Of a stretch of 64,000 bases of DNA, positions 17,568 to 27,027 are shown piece after piece. A model generated the notes under the pieces. The model ran no database searches and was not told the DNA's origin. It was given only the letters and a program-made list of their open reading frames with translations. Every line of letters starts with the position of its first letter. Position 1 is the first letter of the stretch. Source of the stretch: UBA6544 sp038131165 (GTDB lineage Bacteria; Pseudomonadota; Alphaproteobacteria; UBA8366). The DNA lies in contig JAYPOZ010000011.1 of NCBI GenBank assembly GCA_038131165.1, positions 8,754-72,753 of the forward strand, written 5' to 3'. Position numbers and translations under genes: made by a program.

Positions 17568-19091
17568 CTAGTCCGATTGCTTCTTCAGGGGCCACGGGTT
17601 GTCGTCCCGCCAGGCATCCCTGCGGGCCACGTCCTGGAACTCCGCCATGACGTCGGTCAGCGACGTGATGAAGTCGGTGTGCCCGCCCAGTTCGGCGAAA
17701 TCCGCCCGGGCCATGGTGAATTCGATCGGGGCGACGATCGCCGGAGTCGGCACGTGGCCGAACGCGTCATCCGGCATCTGCATCACGTCGACCATCGCGG
17801 TGATGCCGCCGCCGGGCCAGACATAGACCGGCGCGCCGCCCATGGTCACCCGGGTCAGGCGCTGGCGCACGGAGCGGGTGAGATGCACGGGATTCTCCGT
17901 CACCCCGGCCCGCAGCGAGCCGCCGGCGCCGCCCATGAACAGGATCGTGGAAAGCGACGGCTCGCAATTCTCGCCGATCCGCTCGACCACGACCTCCAGC
18001 GGGTGCGGCATGTCGGTTTCGATTGGCTTCAAATCGTCGTCGAGCACGCAATAGAGCGAGTCCTCGCCCGTCGTGCTGGTCATCAACAGCCGCATGCCGG
18101 GCCAGGCGATCTTCGGATCGAAGCCTTCGATGATCGACAGCGGATCCTTGATGTCGGTACCGCCCCAGCCGGAGCCGGGTTCCGCCACCTGGAAATAGCG
18201 CCCGGGGGTCGAGCGCCGGCCGCTCATCCGAATGCCAGACGGCGGCATGCCGAGCACCTTGCCGGCCTGGTGCTCGGACAGGACGCCGGTGATGTGATCG
18301 TCGACGACGACGACTTCGTCGGCCTCGCCGTGCCATTGCTTGGCGAAAATCCCGATGGTGGCGGAGCCGCAGCCGACCCGCATGCGCCGTTCCTCGATGC
18401 CGTCGATCACCGGCGCCTTGCCCGCTTGGACGATCAAGGTCGAGCCGCCGTCGATGGTCAGTTCGACCGCTTCCTTGTTGCAGAGCGCCATCATGGCCTT
18501 GCAGGTCGTGTTGCCTTCTTTCTTGGTGCCGCCGGTCAGATGATTGACGCCGCCGAGCGAGAGCATCTGCGATCCGTATTCCGCGGTGGTCACGTGGCCG
18601 ATATGCTCGCCGTCGGCGCGGACGGCGGCGGTCTCGGAGCCGACATGCCGGTCGGTGTCGATTTTCACCTTCACGCCGCAATAGCTGAAGATGCCTTCGG
18701 TGACGACGGTTACCGTGTCGACGCCTTCGAACTCGCTGGAGACGATGAAGGGGGCGGGCTTGTAGTCCGGATAGGTCGTGCCGGCGCCGATGCCGGTGAC
18801 GAAGACCTCGGCGCCCGTGACCGGGTTGCCGTCCCAATGCGGCTCGTTGGCGAGGAAGGGGACCATCTCGCCGCGGCGATCCGCCGTGCGTTCGGCGAGG
18901 ACCAGCGGATCCGTGCGGATGAGCCGTCCGTCCGCATTGGCGTAGCGGTTGCAGGCACCGGTGCGGCCTGGCCGGATGCGGCACAGGACGGGGCAGGCAT
19001 CGCAGCGAATGATGCCTTCGCTGCCTTCGCGGGCGCCGAATATTTCGGTGCGGTCTAGGCCTTTCGGCAGGTCTTTCGGGTCGGTCGGCAT
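17568..19091 (-). CDS. 6-hydroxynicotinate reductase-like iron-sulfur protein
   Basis: A 507-residue protein resembling what is annotated as 6-hydroxynicotinate reductase, the ferredoxin-dependent ring reductase of nicotinate fermentation. The N-terminus holds a CX2CX3CX9C cluster motif (Cys30, 33, 37, 47: RCDACPVLCRIRPGRTGAC). Later segments include EGIFSYCGVKVKIDTDRHVG, GGVNHLTGGTKKEGNTTCKAMM, RRMRVGCGSATIGIF and ILFMGGAGGSLRAGVT. The ATG at 19091 shares a base with the stop of the hydroxylase gene (TAATG), and GAGGAGG lies just upstream. Context with a molybdenum hydroxylase fits sequential hydroxylation and reduction of a pyridine ring. The family name is from memory of annotations, so the substrate is uncertain. 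Confidence 0.72.
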   Translation of the reverse strand: MPTDPKDLPKGLDRTEIFGAREGSEGIIRCDACPVLCRIRPGRTGACNRYANADGRLIRTDPLVLAERTADRRGEMVPFLANEPHWDGNPVTGAEVFVTGIGAGTTYPDYKPAPFIVSSEFEGVDTVTVVTEGIFSYCGVKVKIDTDRHVGSETAAVRADGEHIGHVTTAEYGSQMLSLGGVNHLTGGTKKEGNTTCKAMMALCNKEAVELTIDGGSTLIVQAGKAPVIDGIEERRMRVGCGSATIGIFAKQWHGEADEVVVVDDHITGVLSEHQAGKVLGMPPSGIRMSGRRSTPGRYFQVAEPGSGWGGTDIKDPLSIIEGFDPKIAWPGMRLLMTSTTGEDSLYCVLDDDLKPIETDMPHPLEVVVERIGENCEPSLSTILFMGGAGGSLRAGVTENPVHLTRSVRQRLTRVTMGGAPVYVWPGGGITAMVDVMQMPDDAFGHVPTPAIVAPIEFTMARADFAELGGHTDFITSLTDVMAEFQDVARRDAWRDDNPWPLKKQSD

Positions 19092-21859
19092 TAGTCCTCC
19101 TCGGCGCGGGCAAGCAGCGCTGCCTTGAGACGATGCGGCAGCAGCGGCGCCCGGGTCACCCGGACGCCGGTTGCGTGCCGGACGGCATTGAAGATGGCGG
19201 GCGCGGTCGGGACAAGCGCGGGCTCGCCGATCCCCTTCGCGCCATAAGGGCCGTGCGGCTCCGGATCCTCGACCAGGATGACGTCGATCTCGGGCATGTC
19301 GCCGAAGGTCGGGATCAGATAATCGTGCAGATTCTCTGTGCGCCCGGGAATGTACTCTTCCATCAGGGCCAAGCCTATTCCCTGGGCGATGCCGCCGTGG
19401 ATCTGACCCTCGACCAGCGTCGGATTGATCGCCGTGCCGAGATCGTGCGCCGCCACGATGCGCTGCAGACGGATGGTGCCCAGTTCGACATCGACCTCGA
19501 GGGCGGCGATCTGCGCCGCGAAACCGTAGGTCGCGTAGGGGTTGCCCTGACCGTCCGCGTCGAGCGGCGTCGTCGGCGGATCGAACGTGCCTTCGCCGAT
19601 CAGCACGGTGCCGTCCGCGCCAAGCGGCGGCAAGGCGGCGAGGTCGATTTCGGTCTGCCGTCCGTCTTCCAGAACCCGGACCGCGGTGCCGTCGAGTTGC
19701 AGCTCGGCGCCGTCTCCCGCATTCGCGAGGCGCAGCAGCTCGGCGCGCAGCGATTGGCCGGCAAGAAACGCCGCCTTGCCCGAGACCAGCGTCTGGCGCG
19801 AGGCCGATGTCTTGCCGGCATCCGCCGTCAGGTCCGTGTCGCCCAGGACCAGGGAGAAGGCGCTTGTCGGAAGGCCGATGGCATCGGCGCAGATCTGCAG
19901 CATGATCGTGTTCGACCCTTGGCCGATATCGACGGCGCCGCTGAACAGGGTCAACCGCCCCTCTCGGGTCAAGGCGACCCGCATGGTCGAGGGATTGGAC
20001 ATCGAGGTGTTGCCGCAACCGTACCACATGCAGCCGACGCCGACGCCGCGGCGCAGGGTCTTGTCGCCTCGTGCGTTGAAGGCTTCGGCCTCGGCGCGCA
20101 GGCGCGTCCAATGGGGGCGCAGTTCTTCCAGGCATTGCGCCATGCCGACGCTGTGTTCGAGTTCTTGCCCCGTCGCGGTCGGCACGCCGGCGCGGATCGC
20201 GTTCAAATAGCGGAACTCGAACGGATCCATGCCGAGCTGCAGCGCGAGATCGTCGTAGAGCTGCTCCTGCAGCATTGCGGCCTGGGGCACGCCGAATCCC
20301 CGAAAGGCGCCCGAGGGCGGGCCGTTGGTGTAGATCGAGCGCGAATTTACGGCGACGTTGGGGACGAAATACGGGCCGGTCGCATGGACGGGGACCCGGT
20401 CGGCGACCGTCGGCCCCCAGGACGCATAGGCGCCGGTATCGAAATCGGCATCCATTTCGAAAGCCGTCAACCGGCCTTCCCGGTCGGCGGCCGCGCGGGC
20501 CCGCACGGTTGCCGGGTGGCGTTTCGTGCTCGACGCCATCGATTCGGTCCGCGTGTAGACGCAACGGACGGGCCGGTTAAGCTTCCAGGCCGCGACCGCG
20601 AGCGGCAGCTGCACGGAGACGTCCAGCTTGCCGCCGAAGCCGCCGCCGCAGGCGGACGGAATGATCCGCACCGCGTCCTTCTCGACCCCCAACACGCGGG
20701 CGCATTCGTCGAGGTCCATATAGGGTGCCTGGGTGCAGGCCGTGATCTCGATGCGGTTGCCGACGCGTTCGGCGAATCCGGCCTCGGGCTCGATATAGGC
20801 ATGCTCGACGAACGCCGTCTGAATGGCGCCCTCGGCGATTGCGGCGGCGGTGCCGAAGGCCGGTGCCGGATCGCCCTTCCGCAGCCGGCCCTCCGTCAGC
20901 ACGTTGCCGGGATTTGCGGCATGCACGTCATGTGCGCCTGTCGCCAGCGCCGCGTCGACCCCGGTGACCGGCTCTTCCGGATGCCAGACGATGGGAATAT
21001 CGTCGAACGCCAAAGCCTCGACGGCGGCTTGCGAGCCGACGACGGCGAGGACCGATTCGCCGCGGTAGCGCACATGACCTTCGGCGAAGACGGGCTGATC
21101 CTTGAGATGGGGATAGATGCCGAAACTGTTCTCGCCCGGCACGTCCGCGGCGGTCAGGACGGCCTCCAACCCGGGGTGGGACGCCCTGAAGGCGTCGAGG
21201 TCGCCAAGCTCGAAGCGCGCCCGCGCATGAGGCGAACGATAGATCCGCAGCCACAGGGATTCGGCGGGTGCGGCATCCGCGCCGAAGCGGTCGGTGCCCG
21301 CCACCTTGGCGACCCCGTCGACCCGTTCCAGCCGCGTGCCCACGGAGGGGCCGTTCCGCTCGCGGACGGTCTCCTGCGTGAAGCGATGGGCGTCGACGAC
21401 CGCGTCGACGATTTTTTGATATCCGGTGCAGCGGCACAAGACGCCGCCCAACGCGTCTTCGACGGCGCCCCGATCCGGTTTCGGAGTCCGGTCCAAAAGA
21501 GCCGAAGCCGCCATCAACATGCCCGGCGTGCAGATCCCGCACTGCGCCGCGCCGTGATGCAGGAAGGCGCGCTGGAGCGGGCTCGAGCCGGACTCGCCAC
21601 CGATGCCTTCCACGGATTCGATGCGGCAGCCGTCGACCTGCGCCATCGGTACCATGCAGGCACAGGCCTGACGGCCGTCAATCAGCACGGTACAGGCCCC
21701 GCAGTCGCCGGCGTCGCAGCCGACCTTGGTCCCGGTGAGCGCATAATCCTCGCGCAGCGCGTTGGCGAGGCGTTTGAAGGGATCGCCGGTGAACCGCCTT
21801 TCCTCGCCGTTCAGCGAGAAGCGGATATCCAGGTTTGTTGTTCGAGACGTGTCGTTCAT
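19091..21859 (-). CDS. xanthine dehydrogenase-family hydroxylase, fused [2Fe-2S] and molybdopterin subunits
   Basis: A 922-residue fusion. Residues 1-155 are the small subunit with both [2Fe-2S] clusters: plant-type Cys48, 53, 56, 66 (VGCDAGDCGACTVLIDGRQA) and the second set Cys107, 110, 142, 144 (CGICTPG, LCRCTGY). The rest is the molybdopterin subunit with CGGGFGGK, GAFRGFG, GAVDIGQGSNT and the base-catalyst segment GPYGAKGIGEPA near the end. Such enzymes hydroxylate N-heterocycles or aldehydes with water. It lacks the FAD domain, which the upstream gene supplies. The ATG at 21859 overlaps the FAD-subunit stop as ATGA. The neighbouring reductase makes a nicotinate-type substrate plausible. 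Confidence 0.9.
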   Translation of the reverse strand: MNDTSRTTNLDIRFSLNGEERRFTGDPFKRLANALREDYALTGTKVGCDAGDCGACTVLIDGRQACACMVPMAQVDGCRIESVEGIGGESGSSPLQRAFLHHGAAQCGICTPGMLMAASALLDRTPKPDRGAVEDALGGVLCRCTGYQKIVDAVVDAHRFTQETVRERNGPSVGTRLERVDGVAKVAGTDRFGADAAPAESLWLRIYRSPHARARFELGDLDAFRASHPGLEAVLTAADVPGENSFGIYPHLKDQPVFAEGHVRYRGESVLAVVGSQAAVEALAFDDIPIVWHPEEPVTGVDAALATGAHDVHAANPGNVLTEGRLRKGDPAPAFGTAAAIAEGAIQTAFVEHAYIEPEAGFAERVGNRIEITACTQAPYMDLDECARVLGVEKDAVRIIPSACGGGFGGKLDVSVQLPLAVAAWKLNRPVRCVYTRTESMASSTKRHPATVRARAAADREGRLTAFEMDADFDTGAYASWGPTVADRVPVHATGPYFVPNVAVNSRSIYTNGPPSGAFRGFGVPQAAMLQEQLYDDLALQLGMDPFEFRYLNAIRAGVPTATGQELEHSVGMAQCLEELRPHWTRLRAEAEAFNARGDKTLRRGVGVGCMWYGCGNTSMSNPSTMRVALTREGRLTLFSGAVDIGQGSNTIMLQICADAIGLPTSAFSLVLGDTDLTADAGKTSASRQTLVSGKAAFLAGQSLRAELLRLANAGDGAELQLDGTAVRVLEDGRQTEIDLAALPPLGADGTVLIGEGTFDPPTTPLDADGQGNPYATYGFAAQIAALEVDVELGTIRLQRIVAAHDLGTAINPTLVEGQIHGGIAQGIGLALMEEYIPGRTENLHDYLIPTFGDMPEIDVILVEDPEPHGPYGAKGIGEPALVPTAPAIFNAVRHATGVRVTRAPLLPHRLKAALLARAEED

Positions 21860-22716
21860 ATGGGCTGTCCCAAGTCCGCGAGCGCGCGCCGCACCAATGC
21901 GTCGGCGGCGTCCCGGCGATAGGCGGCATCGCCCCGCACATCGTCGATGGGCGAAAGCGGCGCCAGCATGTCCGCCGTCAGCGCGTCGCCGAGCGTGTCG
22001 TCGCAAGCGCGCCCGAGCAGCGCCGCTTCGAGCGCGGGCAGGCGCTGGGCGACTTCGGAGCAGGCACCCACGGCGACCCGCGCATGGGAGATTTGGCCGG
22101 ACGGGTCCGTCTCCAGCAAGGCGGCGACCATCGCGATGGAGATCACCAGATAGCGCCGCGCGCCGAGTTTGCGGAAGTTCGATCTGGCCGTATCGAGCCG
22201 TTTCGGAATGACGAGGCCGGTGACCAATTCGCCGTCATGCAGGTCGGTTCGCCGATTGCCGCGGATAAACGCCGCCAGCGGCACGCGGCGCGGGCCTGCC
22301 GGGCCGGCGAGTTCGACTTCCGCGTCGAGTGCCATCAGCGCCGGGACCCCGTCGGCGGCGGGCGAGGCGTTGCAGATGTTGCCGACGATCGTGCCGCGGT
22401 TCTGAATCTGGATGCCGCCGACTTCGCGCCCGGATTGGCGCAGACAGGCGAAATACCCGGGGAGTGCCGACTCGATCATTTCCGTCCAGGTGACCCGGCT
22501 GCCGATTCGGAAGGCGTATTCGGTCTCTTCTATGCCGCGCAGCGCGTCGATGGCCGAGATGTCGAGGATGCGCTCCGGCCGAGGCCGCCCCCAGGCATAG
22601 GCGGTCGCGGCGGCGGGAAAAATGTCGGTGCCGCCGGCCAATACCGTCCACTTGCCGTCGGCGAGAACCGCGAGGGCGTCGTCCAGCGTATCCGGTCTTT
22701 CATAAGCGTCAGGCAT
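21856..22716 (-). CDS. FAD-binding subunit of xanthine dehydrogenase-family hydroxylase
   Basis: A 286-residue medium subunit of the CO dehydrogenase/xanthine dehydrogenase type. It shows the FAD motifs VLAGGTDIFPA (residues 25-35) and QNRGTIVGNICNASPAADGVPAL (about 107-129), then RRYLVISIAMVAAL in the C-terminal domain. It accepts electrons from the Fe-S clusters of the downstream fused subunit. It is the first gene of the leftward run that continues to the PhnN fusion. Its ATG at 22716 lies 12 bases after the 22-bp operator at 22728-22749, so a bound regulator would block this operon. Confidence 0.9.
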   Translation of the reverse strand: MPDAYERPDTLDDALAVLADGKWTVLAGGTDIFPAAATAYAWGRPRPERILDISAIDALRGIEETEYAFRIGSRVTWTEMIESALPGYFACLRQSGREVGGIQIQNRGTIVGNICNASPAADGVPALMALDAEVELAGPAGPRRVPLAAFIRGNRRTDLHDGELVTGLVIPKRLDTARSNFRKLGARRYLVISIAMVAALLETDPSGQISHARVAVGACSEVAQRLPALEAALLGRACDDTLGDALTADMLAPLSPIDDVRGDAAYRRDAADALVRRALADLGQPI

Positions 22717-22727
22717 GGGCGCGATTA

Positions 22728-22749
22728 TTGTTTGTCTACATACAAATTA
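22728..22749. promoter_or_regulatory. MarR-type operator, copy 1
   Basis: The core TTTGTCTACATACAAA (22731-22746) is an interrupted inverted repeat, TTTGT-N6-ACAAA. A 22-base stretch around it recurs identically, in reverse orientation, at 27028-27049. This copy lies between the marR stop and the start of the FAD-subunit gene. The only regulator gene nearby is marR, and the size suits a MarR dimer, so autoregulated control of both operons is the likely role. Confidence 0.8.
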
Positions 22750-22768
22750 CGGCAATCCTGCCAGGGGT

Positions 22769-23200
22769 TCAAGACAGCTTCCTCAGGAGTGCCAGAAAAG
22801 TCTTTCGCTCGGCGGCGGTCAGCGGCTCGAGGGTGCGTTCTGTAATGGCCATGGCTTCGGGGATGACGGCAGCGATTTCCGTCTCGCCCGCCGGAGACAG
22901 TGACCAGAGGCTGCGCCGGCGGTCTTCCGGGTCCGGGCGCGCCTCGATCAGGCCGCGTTCGCTCAATCGGCGGACGACCCCTTGCACGGTGGCCGGGTCC
23001 ATGGCCGTCAGGCGCCCCAGCAGGTTCTGCGAGACTTCGCCTTCATCGCCGATCTTGATCAGAACGGCGAACTGCATCGGCGTGAGCTGCTGGGAACCGA
23101 GGCCGTCGAAGAAGATGGCCGCATGCCGCTGGTTGGCCCGGCGCAGCAGATGCCCGACCTGATCTTCCAGTCGGTATGGGGGTTTCGCGGGCTTTGCCAT
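22769..23200 (-). CDS. MarR-family transcriptional regulator
   Basis: A 143-residue winged-helix regulator. The N-terminal helices (YRLEDQVGHLLRRANQRHAAIF) lead into LTPMQFAVLIKI, the recognition region AMDPATVQGVVRRLSERGLIEA, and the wing DPEDRRRSLWSLSPAGE, all typical of MarR. I take the ATG at 23200; it lies 8 bases after the hydantoinase B stop, so it is the third gene of that operon. Two identical operator copies flank this region (22728-22749 and 27028-27049), implying that it controls its own operon and the hydroxylase operon, probably relieved by a pathway aromatic. Confidence 0.9.
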   Translation of the reverse strand: MAKPAKPPYRLEDQVGHLLRRANQRHAAIFFDGLGSQQLTPMQFAVLIKIGDEGEVSQNLLGRLTAMDPATVQGVVRRLSERGLIEARPDPEDRRRSLWSLSPAGETEIAAVIPEAMAITERTLEPLTAAERKTFLALLRKLS

Positions 23201-23208
23201 TTCTCGCT

Positions 23209-24951
23209 CTAGCGTCTCCGAAGCGCGCCGGTCGCCGCCGTGTCGACTCCGGACAGATCGTCGGTGAGCTCGACATGAAACAGGTCGCGCGCTTGTTCGC
23301 CGGTGTAATAGCCTTTCTGCACGTCGCGCAGGACAGCGCCCGGATCTCGTTCGAACGGGTCGCCGTAGCCGCCGCCGCCGGGCGTGCCGACGGCGACAAT
23401 ATCGCCCGGGCGGATTGGAATGTCCTGATCCTTGGAGAGGTGCAGCGGCGTGTAGGCTTCGCCGCCGCGGTAGACGGTGACGGTATTGCAGGCGCCGTCT
23501 TGGCCGCCGAGCGCGCCCTGGGGGCCGACCCGGCCGTGGTCCATGACGAAAGAGGCTTGCGCTTCGCCCCGCCGCAATTCCACGGTGTAATTGACGCCGA
23601 AACCGCCGCGGTGCTTGCCGGCGCCCCCCGAGGCTTCGCGCAGCGAATATTCGTGAAACAGAACAGGGTAGTATTGTTCGAGCACCTCGATGGGCTGGGT
23701 TTTGGAGATGCCGATCGTCGAGCAGCCATTGGTCAGGCCGTCGTGATCCGCGTTGCCGCCGTAGCCGCCGCCGCTGATCTGATACATCACGAAGGAGCGG
23801 TTTTTCTCCGGATCGAATCCGCCGAGCGCGAAATTGCCGCTGGAGCCGGCGGGCGCCGCGGTCACGATGTCCGGCAAGGGGCCGACCAGGGCGCCGAAGA
23901 CCGCCTCGGCGATGCGCTGCGAGACTTCGGCGGCGCAGCCGGAGACGGGGCGCGGATATTCCGCGTAGAGGAACGTGCCTTTCGGGTCCTTGATGTGCAG
24001 CGGATCGAACGTGCCGGCGTTGATCGGCACGTCCGGGAAGATGTGCTTCATCGCGAGATAGACCGAGGAGCGCGTGGTTGCGATCACGCTGTTCATCGGG
24101 CCCCGGCAGGGCGGGCTCGACCCCTCGAAATCGAAGTAGAGATCGCCGTCCTTTTTCTCGATCGCGACGGCGATGCGCAGCGGCTCGTCGACCACGCCGT
24201 CGGTATCGACCCAGGCCTCGCCACGGTAGAGGCCGTCGGGAATCTGCGCGATCTTGGCCCGCATCTGTTGCGCCGCCCGGCCGCGCCATTCTCGGATCGC
24301 GCCTTTCACGACATCGGCCCCGTACCGGTCGAGCAATGCCGTCAACTGGCGCGCGCCGACCTTGAGCGCGGCGATCTGCGCCTTGATGTCGCCGATGCGC
24401 TGATCCGCGATGCGGATATTGGAGCAGATGATCGCGTAGATTTCGGGATCCAACTCGCCCCGTTTCACCAGCTTGACCGGGGGCAAGCGTAATCCTTCCT
24501 GCTCGACTTCCGTCGCATTGGCGGAGAAACCGCCGGGGACCGCGCCGCCGATGTCCGGCCAATGGCCGGTATTGGACAGCCAGGAATAAAGCTCGCCCTT
24601 GTAATAGAAGGGCATCGCGAAGCGCACGTCCATCAGGTGAGTCCCGCCGAGATACGGGTCGTTGACGATATAGACGTCGCCTTCCTCCGGCGCGAGGGCC
24701 TTCCCCTCCTTGATGAACTGGATCAGCGTCATGGTGGAAAACTGCATGGTGCCGACGAAGACCGGCAGGCCCAGTTCTCCCTGGGCGATCAATTCGCCGG
24801 TCTCCGCGTCGTAAATGCCGTCGGAGCGGTCGTTGGCCTCCGCGATGACCGGGGAGAAAGCGGAGCGCGAGAAGGTGAGGTCCATCTCGTCGCAGACCTG
24901 CTGCAGGCCGGCCTGGATGACGCTCAGGGTGATCGGGTCGATATCGCTCAT
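23209..24951 (-). CDS. hydantoinase B / oxoprolinase family protein
   Basis: A 580-residue HyuB-type subunit. Typical segments are ITLSVIQAGLQQVCDEMDL, GDVYIVNDPYLGGTHLMD, SNTGHWPDIGGAVPGGF, IRIADQRIGDIKAQIAAL, IPDGLYRGEAWVD, the SGGGYGGNADHDG region and the final TPGGGGYGDPFERDP. With HyuA it forms ATP-dependent enzymes acting on hydantoins, oxoproline, N-methylhydantoin or, in the acetophenone carboxylase branch, carboxylation. The ATG at 24951 overlaps the HyuA stop as ATGA. Full length, unlike the second HyuB copy at 33.2 kb. The substrate is not clear; association with ring reduction suggests opening of a reduced lactam ring. Confidence 0.92.
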   Translation of the reverse strand: MSDIDPITLSVIQAGLQQVCDEMDLTFSRSAFSPVIAEANDRSDGIYDAETGELIAQGELGLPVFVGTMQFSTMTLIQFIKEGKALAPEEGDVYIVNDPYLGGTHLMDVRFAMPFYYKGELYSWLSNTGHWPDIGGAVPGGFSANATEVEQEGLRLPPVKLVKRGELDPEIYAIICSNIRIADQRIGDIKAQIAALKVGARQLTALLDRYGADVVKGAIREWRGRAAQQMRAKIAQIPDGLYRGEAWVDTDGVVDEPLRIAVAIEKKDGDLYFDFEGSSPPCRGPMNSVIATTRSSVYLAMKHIFPDVPINAGTFDPLHIKDPKGTFLYAEYPRPVSGCAAEVSQRIAEAVFGALVGPLPDIVTAAPAGSSGNFALGGFDPEKNRSFVMYQISGGGYGGNADHDGLTNGCSTIGISKTQPIEVLEQYYPVLFHEYSLREASGGAGKHRGGFGVNYTVELRRGEAQASFVMDHGRVGPQGALGGQDGACNTVTVYRGGEAYTPLHLSKDQDIPIRPGDIVAVGTPGGGGYGDPFERDPGAVLRDVQKGYYTGEQARDLFHVELTDDLSGVDTAATGALRRR

Positions 24952-27008
24952 GACGCTTCGCCTATTTCGATCAAAAGATTGCCGTCGCGGTCGACCTCGA
25001 CGCGGCAGCCGGGCTCGATCACGGTCGTGGTGTCCATTTGCTCGACGATGGCGGGTCCTTCGAAGGCCCCGCCGATGGGCAGGCGGTCGCGGGTATAGAT
25101 CGCGGTCTCGCGCCAGCTGCCATCGAACCAGACCCGGCGCGTCCCGTCCCGTGCCGCTTCGACGGTCGCTTCGCGTGCCGATCCGTCCATGATCCGTCCG
25201 AGATCGAAGTCCGGACGGCGCCCGATGACCGAGGTCTTCAAATTGACCAGATTCGCGCGGATTTCGGGCAATGCCACTTGGAACCTTTCGAAATAGGCCG
25301 CCTCGAAAATACGCTGGATTTCCTCTCTCGGCGTGTCGAGCGCCGGTATGGGGATCGAAATCAGATGCGTCTGGCCGATAAACTGCATGTCCGCGCCGTG
25401 CAGGACGCGGATATCCTCGATCGCAATCGTTTCGGAATCGATCAGATGTTTGCCGTCTGCAATCTGTGCCGCGAGCAGGGTCTGGACTTCTTCGAAATCC
25501 ACTTGGTCGAGCGGCCGATTGACGGTGCGCACGAAATCGTGTCGGACATCGGCCACGACGCAACCGAGGGCGTTGGTGATGCCGGGGCGGGTCGGAATCA
25601 GAATGCGCGGGATTCCAAGTTCCCGGGCCAGGGCGACCGCATGCAGGGGACCGGCGCCACCGAAGGCGAACAGCGTGAAGTCGCGCGGATCATGTCCTTT
25701 CGATATCGAGACAATCCGTATCGCGCCGGCCATTCGGTCGTTTGCAACCCGAATGATGGCGCCGGCCGCGGTGTCGATATCCAGCCCGAGCGGTTGCGCG
25801 ATTTTGGTGTCGAAAACCGCCTGGATGGCGTCGATCGCGGGGGCGGTTTCGGTGGAGAGAAGCTTTTCGGGATTGAGGCGCCCGAGGACGAGGTTGGCGT
25901 CGGTGATCGTCGGCGCGTCTCCGCCCCGGCCATAGCAGATCGGCCCGGGCGTGGCGCCGGCGCTCTCCGGTCCCACCCGCAGGAGGCCGGCATCGGTCAC
26001 CCCGGCGATTGAACCGCCGCCCGATCCGATGGTTCGCACGTCGACCATCGGCACATGGATCGGCATGGCATATTCGACATCCAGCTCGTTGCTGACCGCC
26101 GGCACCGCGTCCAGGATCAAGGCGACGTCGGTCGAGGTGCCGCCCATGTCGTAGGTGATCAGATTGTCGATGCCGGCGCGTTTCGCCGCGTGCGCCGCGG
26201 CCATGACGCCCGAAGCCGGGCCCGACATGACGGTTTTGGCGGCTTCCCGGTCGACCAGGCGGGCCGACACCATGCCGCCGTTGCCGTTCATCACCAACAG
26301 GTCGCGGCCGAACCCTTCGGCCGTGAGCTCGTTCTGCAGCCGGTCGATGTAGCGATGCAGGATCGGGCGCACGGCGGCATTGACGGAGGCGGTGACGCCG
26401 CGCTCGTATTCCCGGTATTCGGACAGCAATTCGTGGCCGGCGGTGATGTAGTCGTTGGGCCAGATGCCGCGCAGGATTTCCGTTGTCCGCTGCTCGTGCG
26501 CGGGGTTCGCATAGGCGTGCAGATAATGGACGACGACGGATTCGCAGCCGAGGCGCAGAAGCTCGCGGGCGGCCTGCGCGACCCCGTCCTCGTCGAGCGG
26601 GATGACGACATTGCCCGCGGCGTCCATGCGTTCGGCCACCTCGAGGCGCAGATCGCGCGGGATGACGGGTTCGAAGACGCCGGACATGCCGTAGGGTTGG
26701 GGGCGCGTGCGCCGGCCCACTTCGATGACGTCGCGAAAGCCCTTCGTGGTGATCATGCCCGTCTTGGACAATTTGCGTTCGAGCACCGCATTGGTCGTTG
26801 TCGTCGTGCCGTGAACGATGGCGCCGATGGCGGAGAGGTCGACGTCCGTCTCGCGCAGCGCCGCGAGGACGCCGAAGGCCTGGTTTTCGACGGTCGTCGG
26901 CGTTTTCACGACGCGGACACCTTCCGGCGTGACGAGCAGCAGGTCGGTAAAGGTGCCGCCGACGTCGATTCCGGCGATGACGGAATGGTCGGATGCGGAG
27001 TGGGACAA
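24948..27008 (-). CDS. hydantoinase A / oxoprolinase family protein
   Basis: A 686-residue HyuA-type subunit of the ASKHA ATPase kind. It begins VIAGIDVGGTFTDLLLV and shows VHGTTTTTNAVLERK, GFRDVIEVGRR, LLSEYREYERGVTASVNA, YDMGGTSTDVALI, GSGGGSIA, GPICYGRGG and FAFGGAGPLHAVALA. The start appears to be TTG at 27008 with GAGG close before it; no ATG or GTG lies between it and the phosphate-1 motif. The second operator copy (27028-27049) lies 20 bases upstream. First gene of a hyuA-hyuB-marR operon. Confidence 0.92.
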   Translation of the reverse strand: MSHSASDHSVIAGIDVGGTFTDLLLVTPEGVRVVKTPTTVENQAFGVLAALRETDVDLSAIGAIVHGTTTTTNAVLERKLSKTGMITTKGFRDVIEVGRRTRPQPYGMSGVFEPVIPRDLRLEVAERMDAAGNVVIPLDEDGVAQAARELLRLGCESVVVHYLHAYANPAHEQRTTEILRGIWPNDYITAGHELLSEYREYERGVTASVNAAVRPILHRYIDRLQNELTAEGFGRDLLVMNGNGGMVSARLVDREAAKTVMSGPASGVMAAAHAAKRAGIDNLITYDMGGTSTDVALILDAVPAVSNELDVEYAMPIHVPMVDVRTIGSGGGSIAGVTDAGLLRVGPESAGATPGPICYGRGGDAPTITDANLVLGRLNPEKLLSTETAPAIDAIQAVFDTKIAQPLGLDIDTAAGAIIRVANDRMAGAIRIVSISKGHDPRDFTLFAFGGAGPLHAVALARELGIPRILIPTRPGITNALGCVVADVRHDFVRTVNRPLDQVDFEEVQTLLAAQIADGKHLIDSETIAIEDIRVLHGADMQFIGQTHLISIPIPALDTPREEIQRIFEAAYFERFQVALPEIRANLVNLKTSVIGRRPDFDLGRIMDGSAREATVEAARDGTRRVWFDGSWRETAIYTRDRLPIGGAFEGPAIVEQMDTTTVIEPGCRVEVDRDGNLLIEIGEAS

Positions 27009-27027
27009 TACAGCCTCGTCAGGACAT

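Noticed and set aside
17568..20564. Very long open frame extending the Fe-S reductase upstream through the hydroxylase gene
   Set aside because: The added ~490 residues are an arginine-rich shadow of the molybdenum hydroxylase read in another frame; the true start is the ATG at 19091 with a strong ribosome-binding site.
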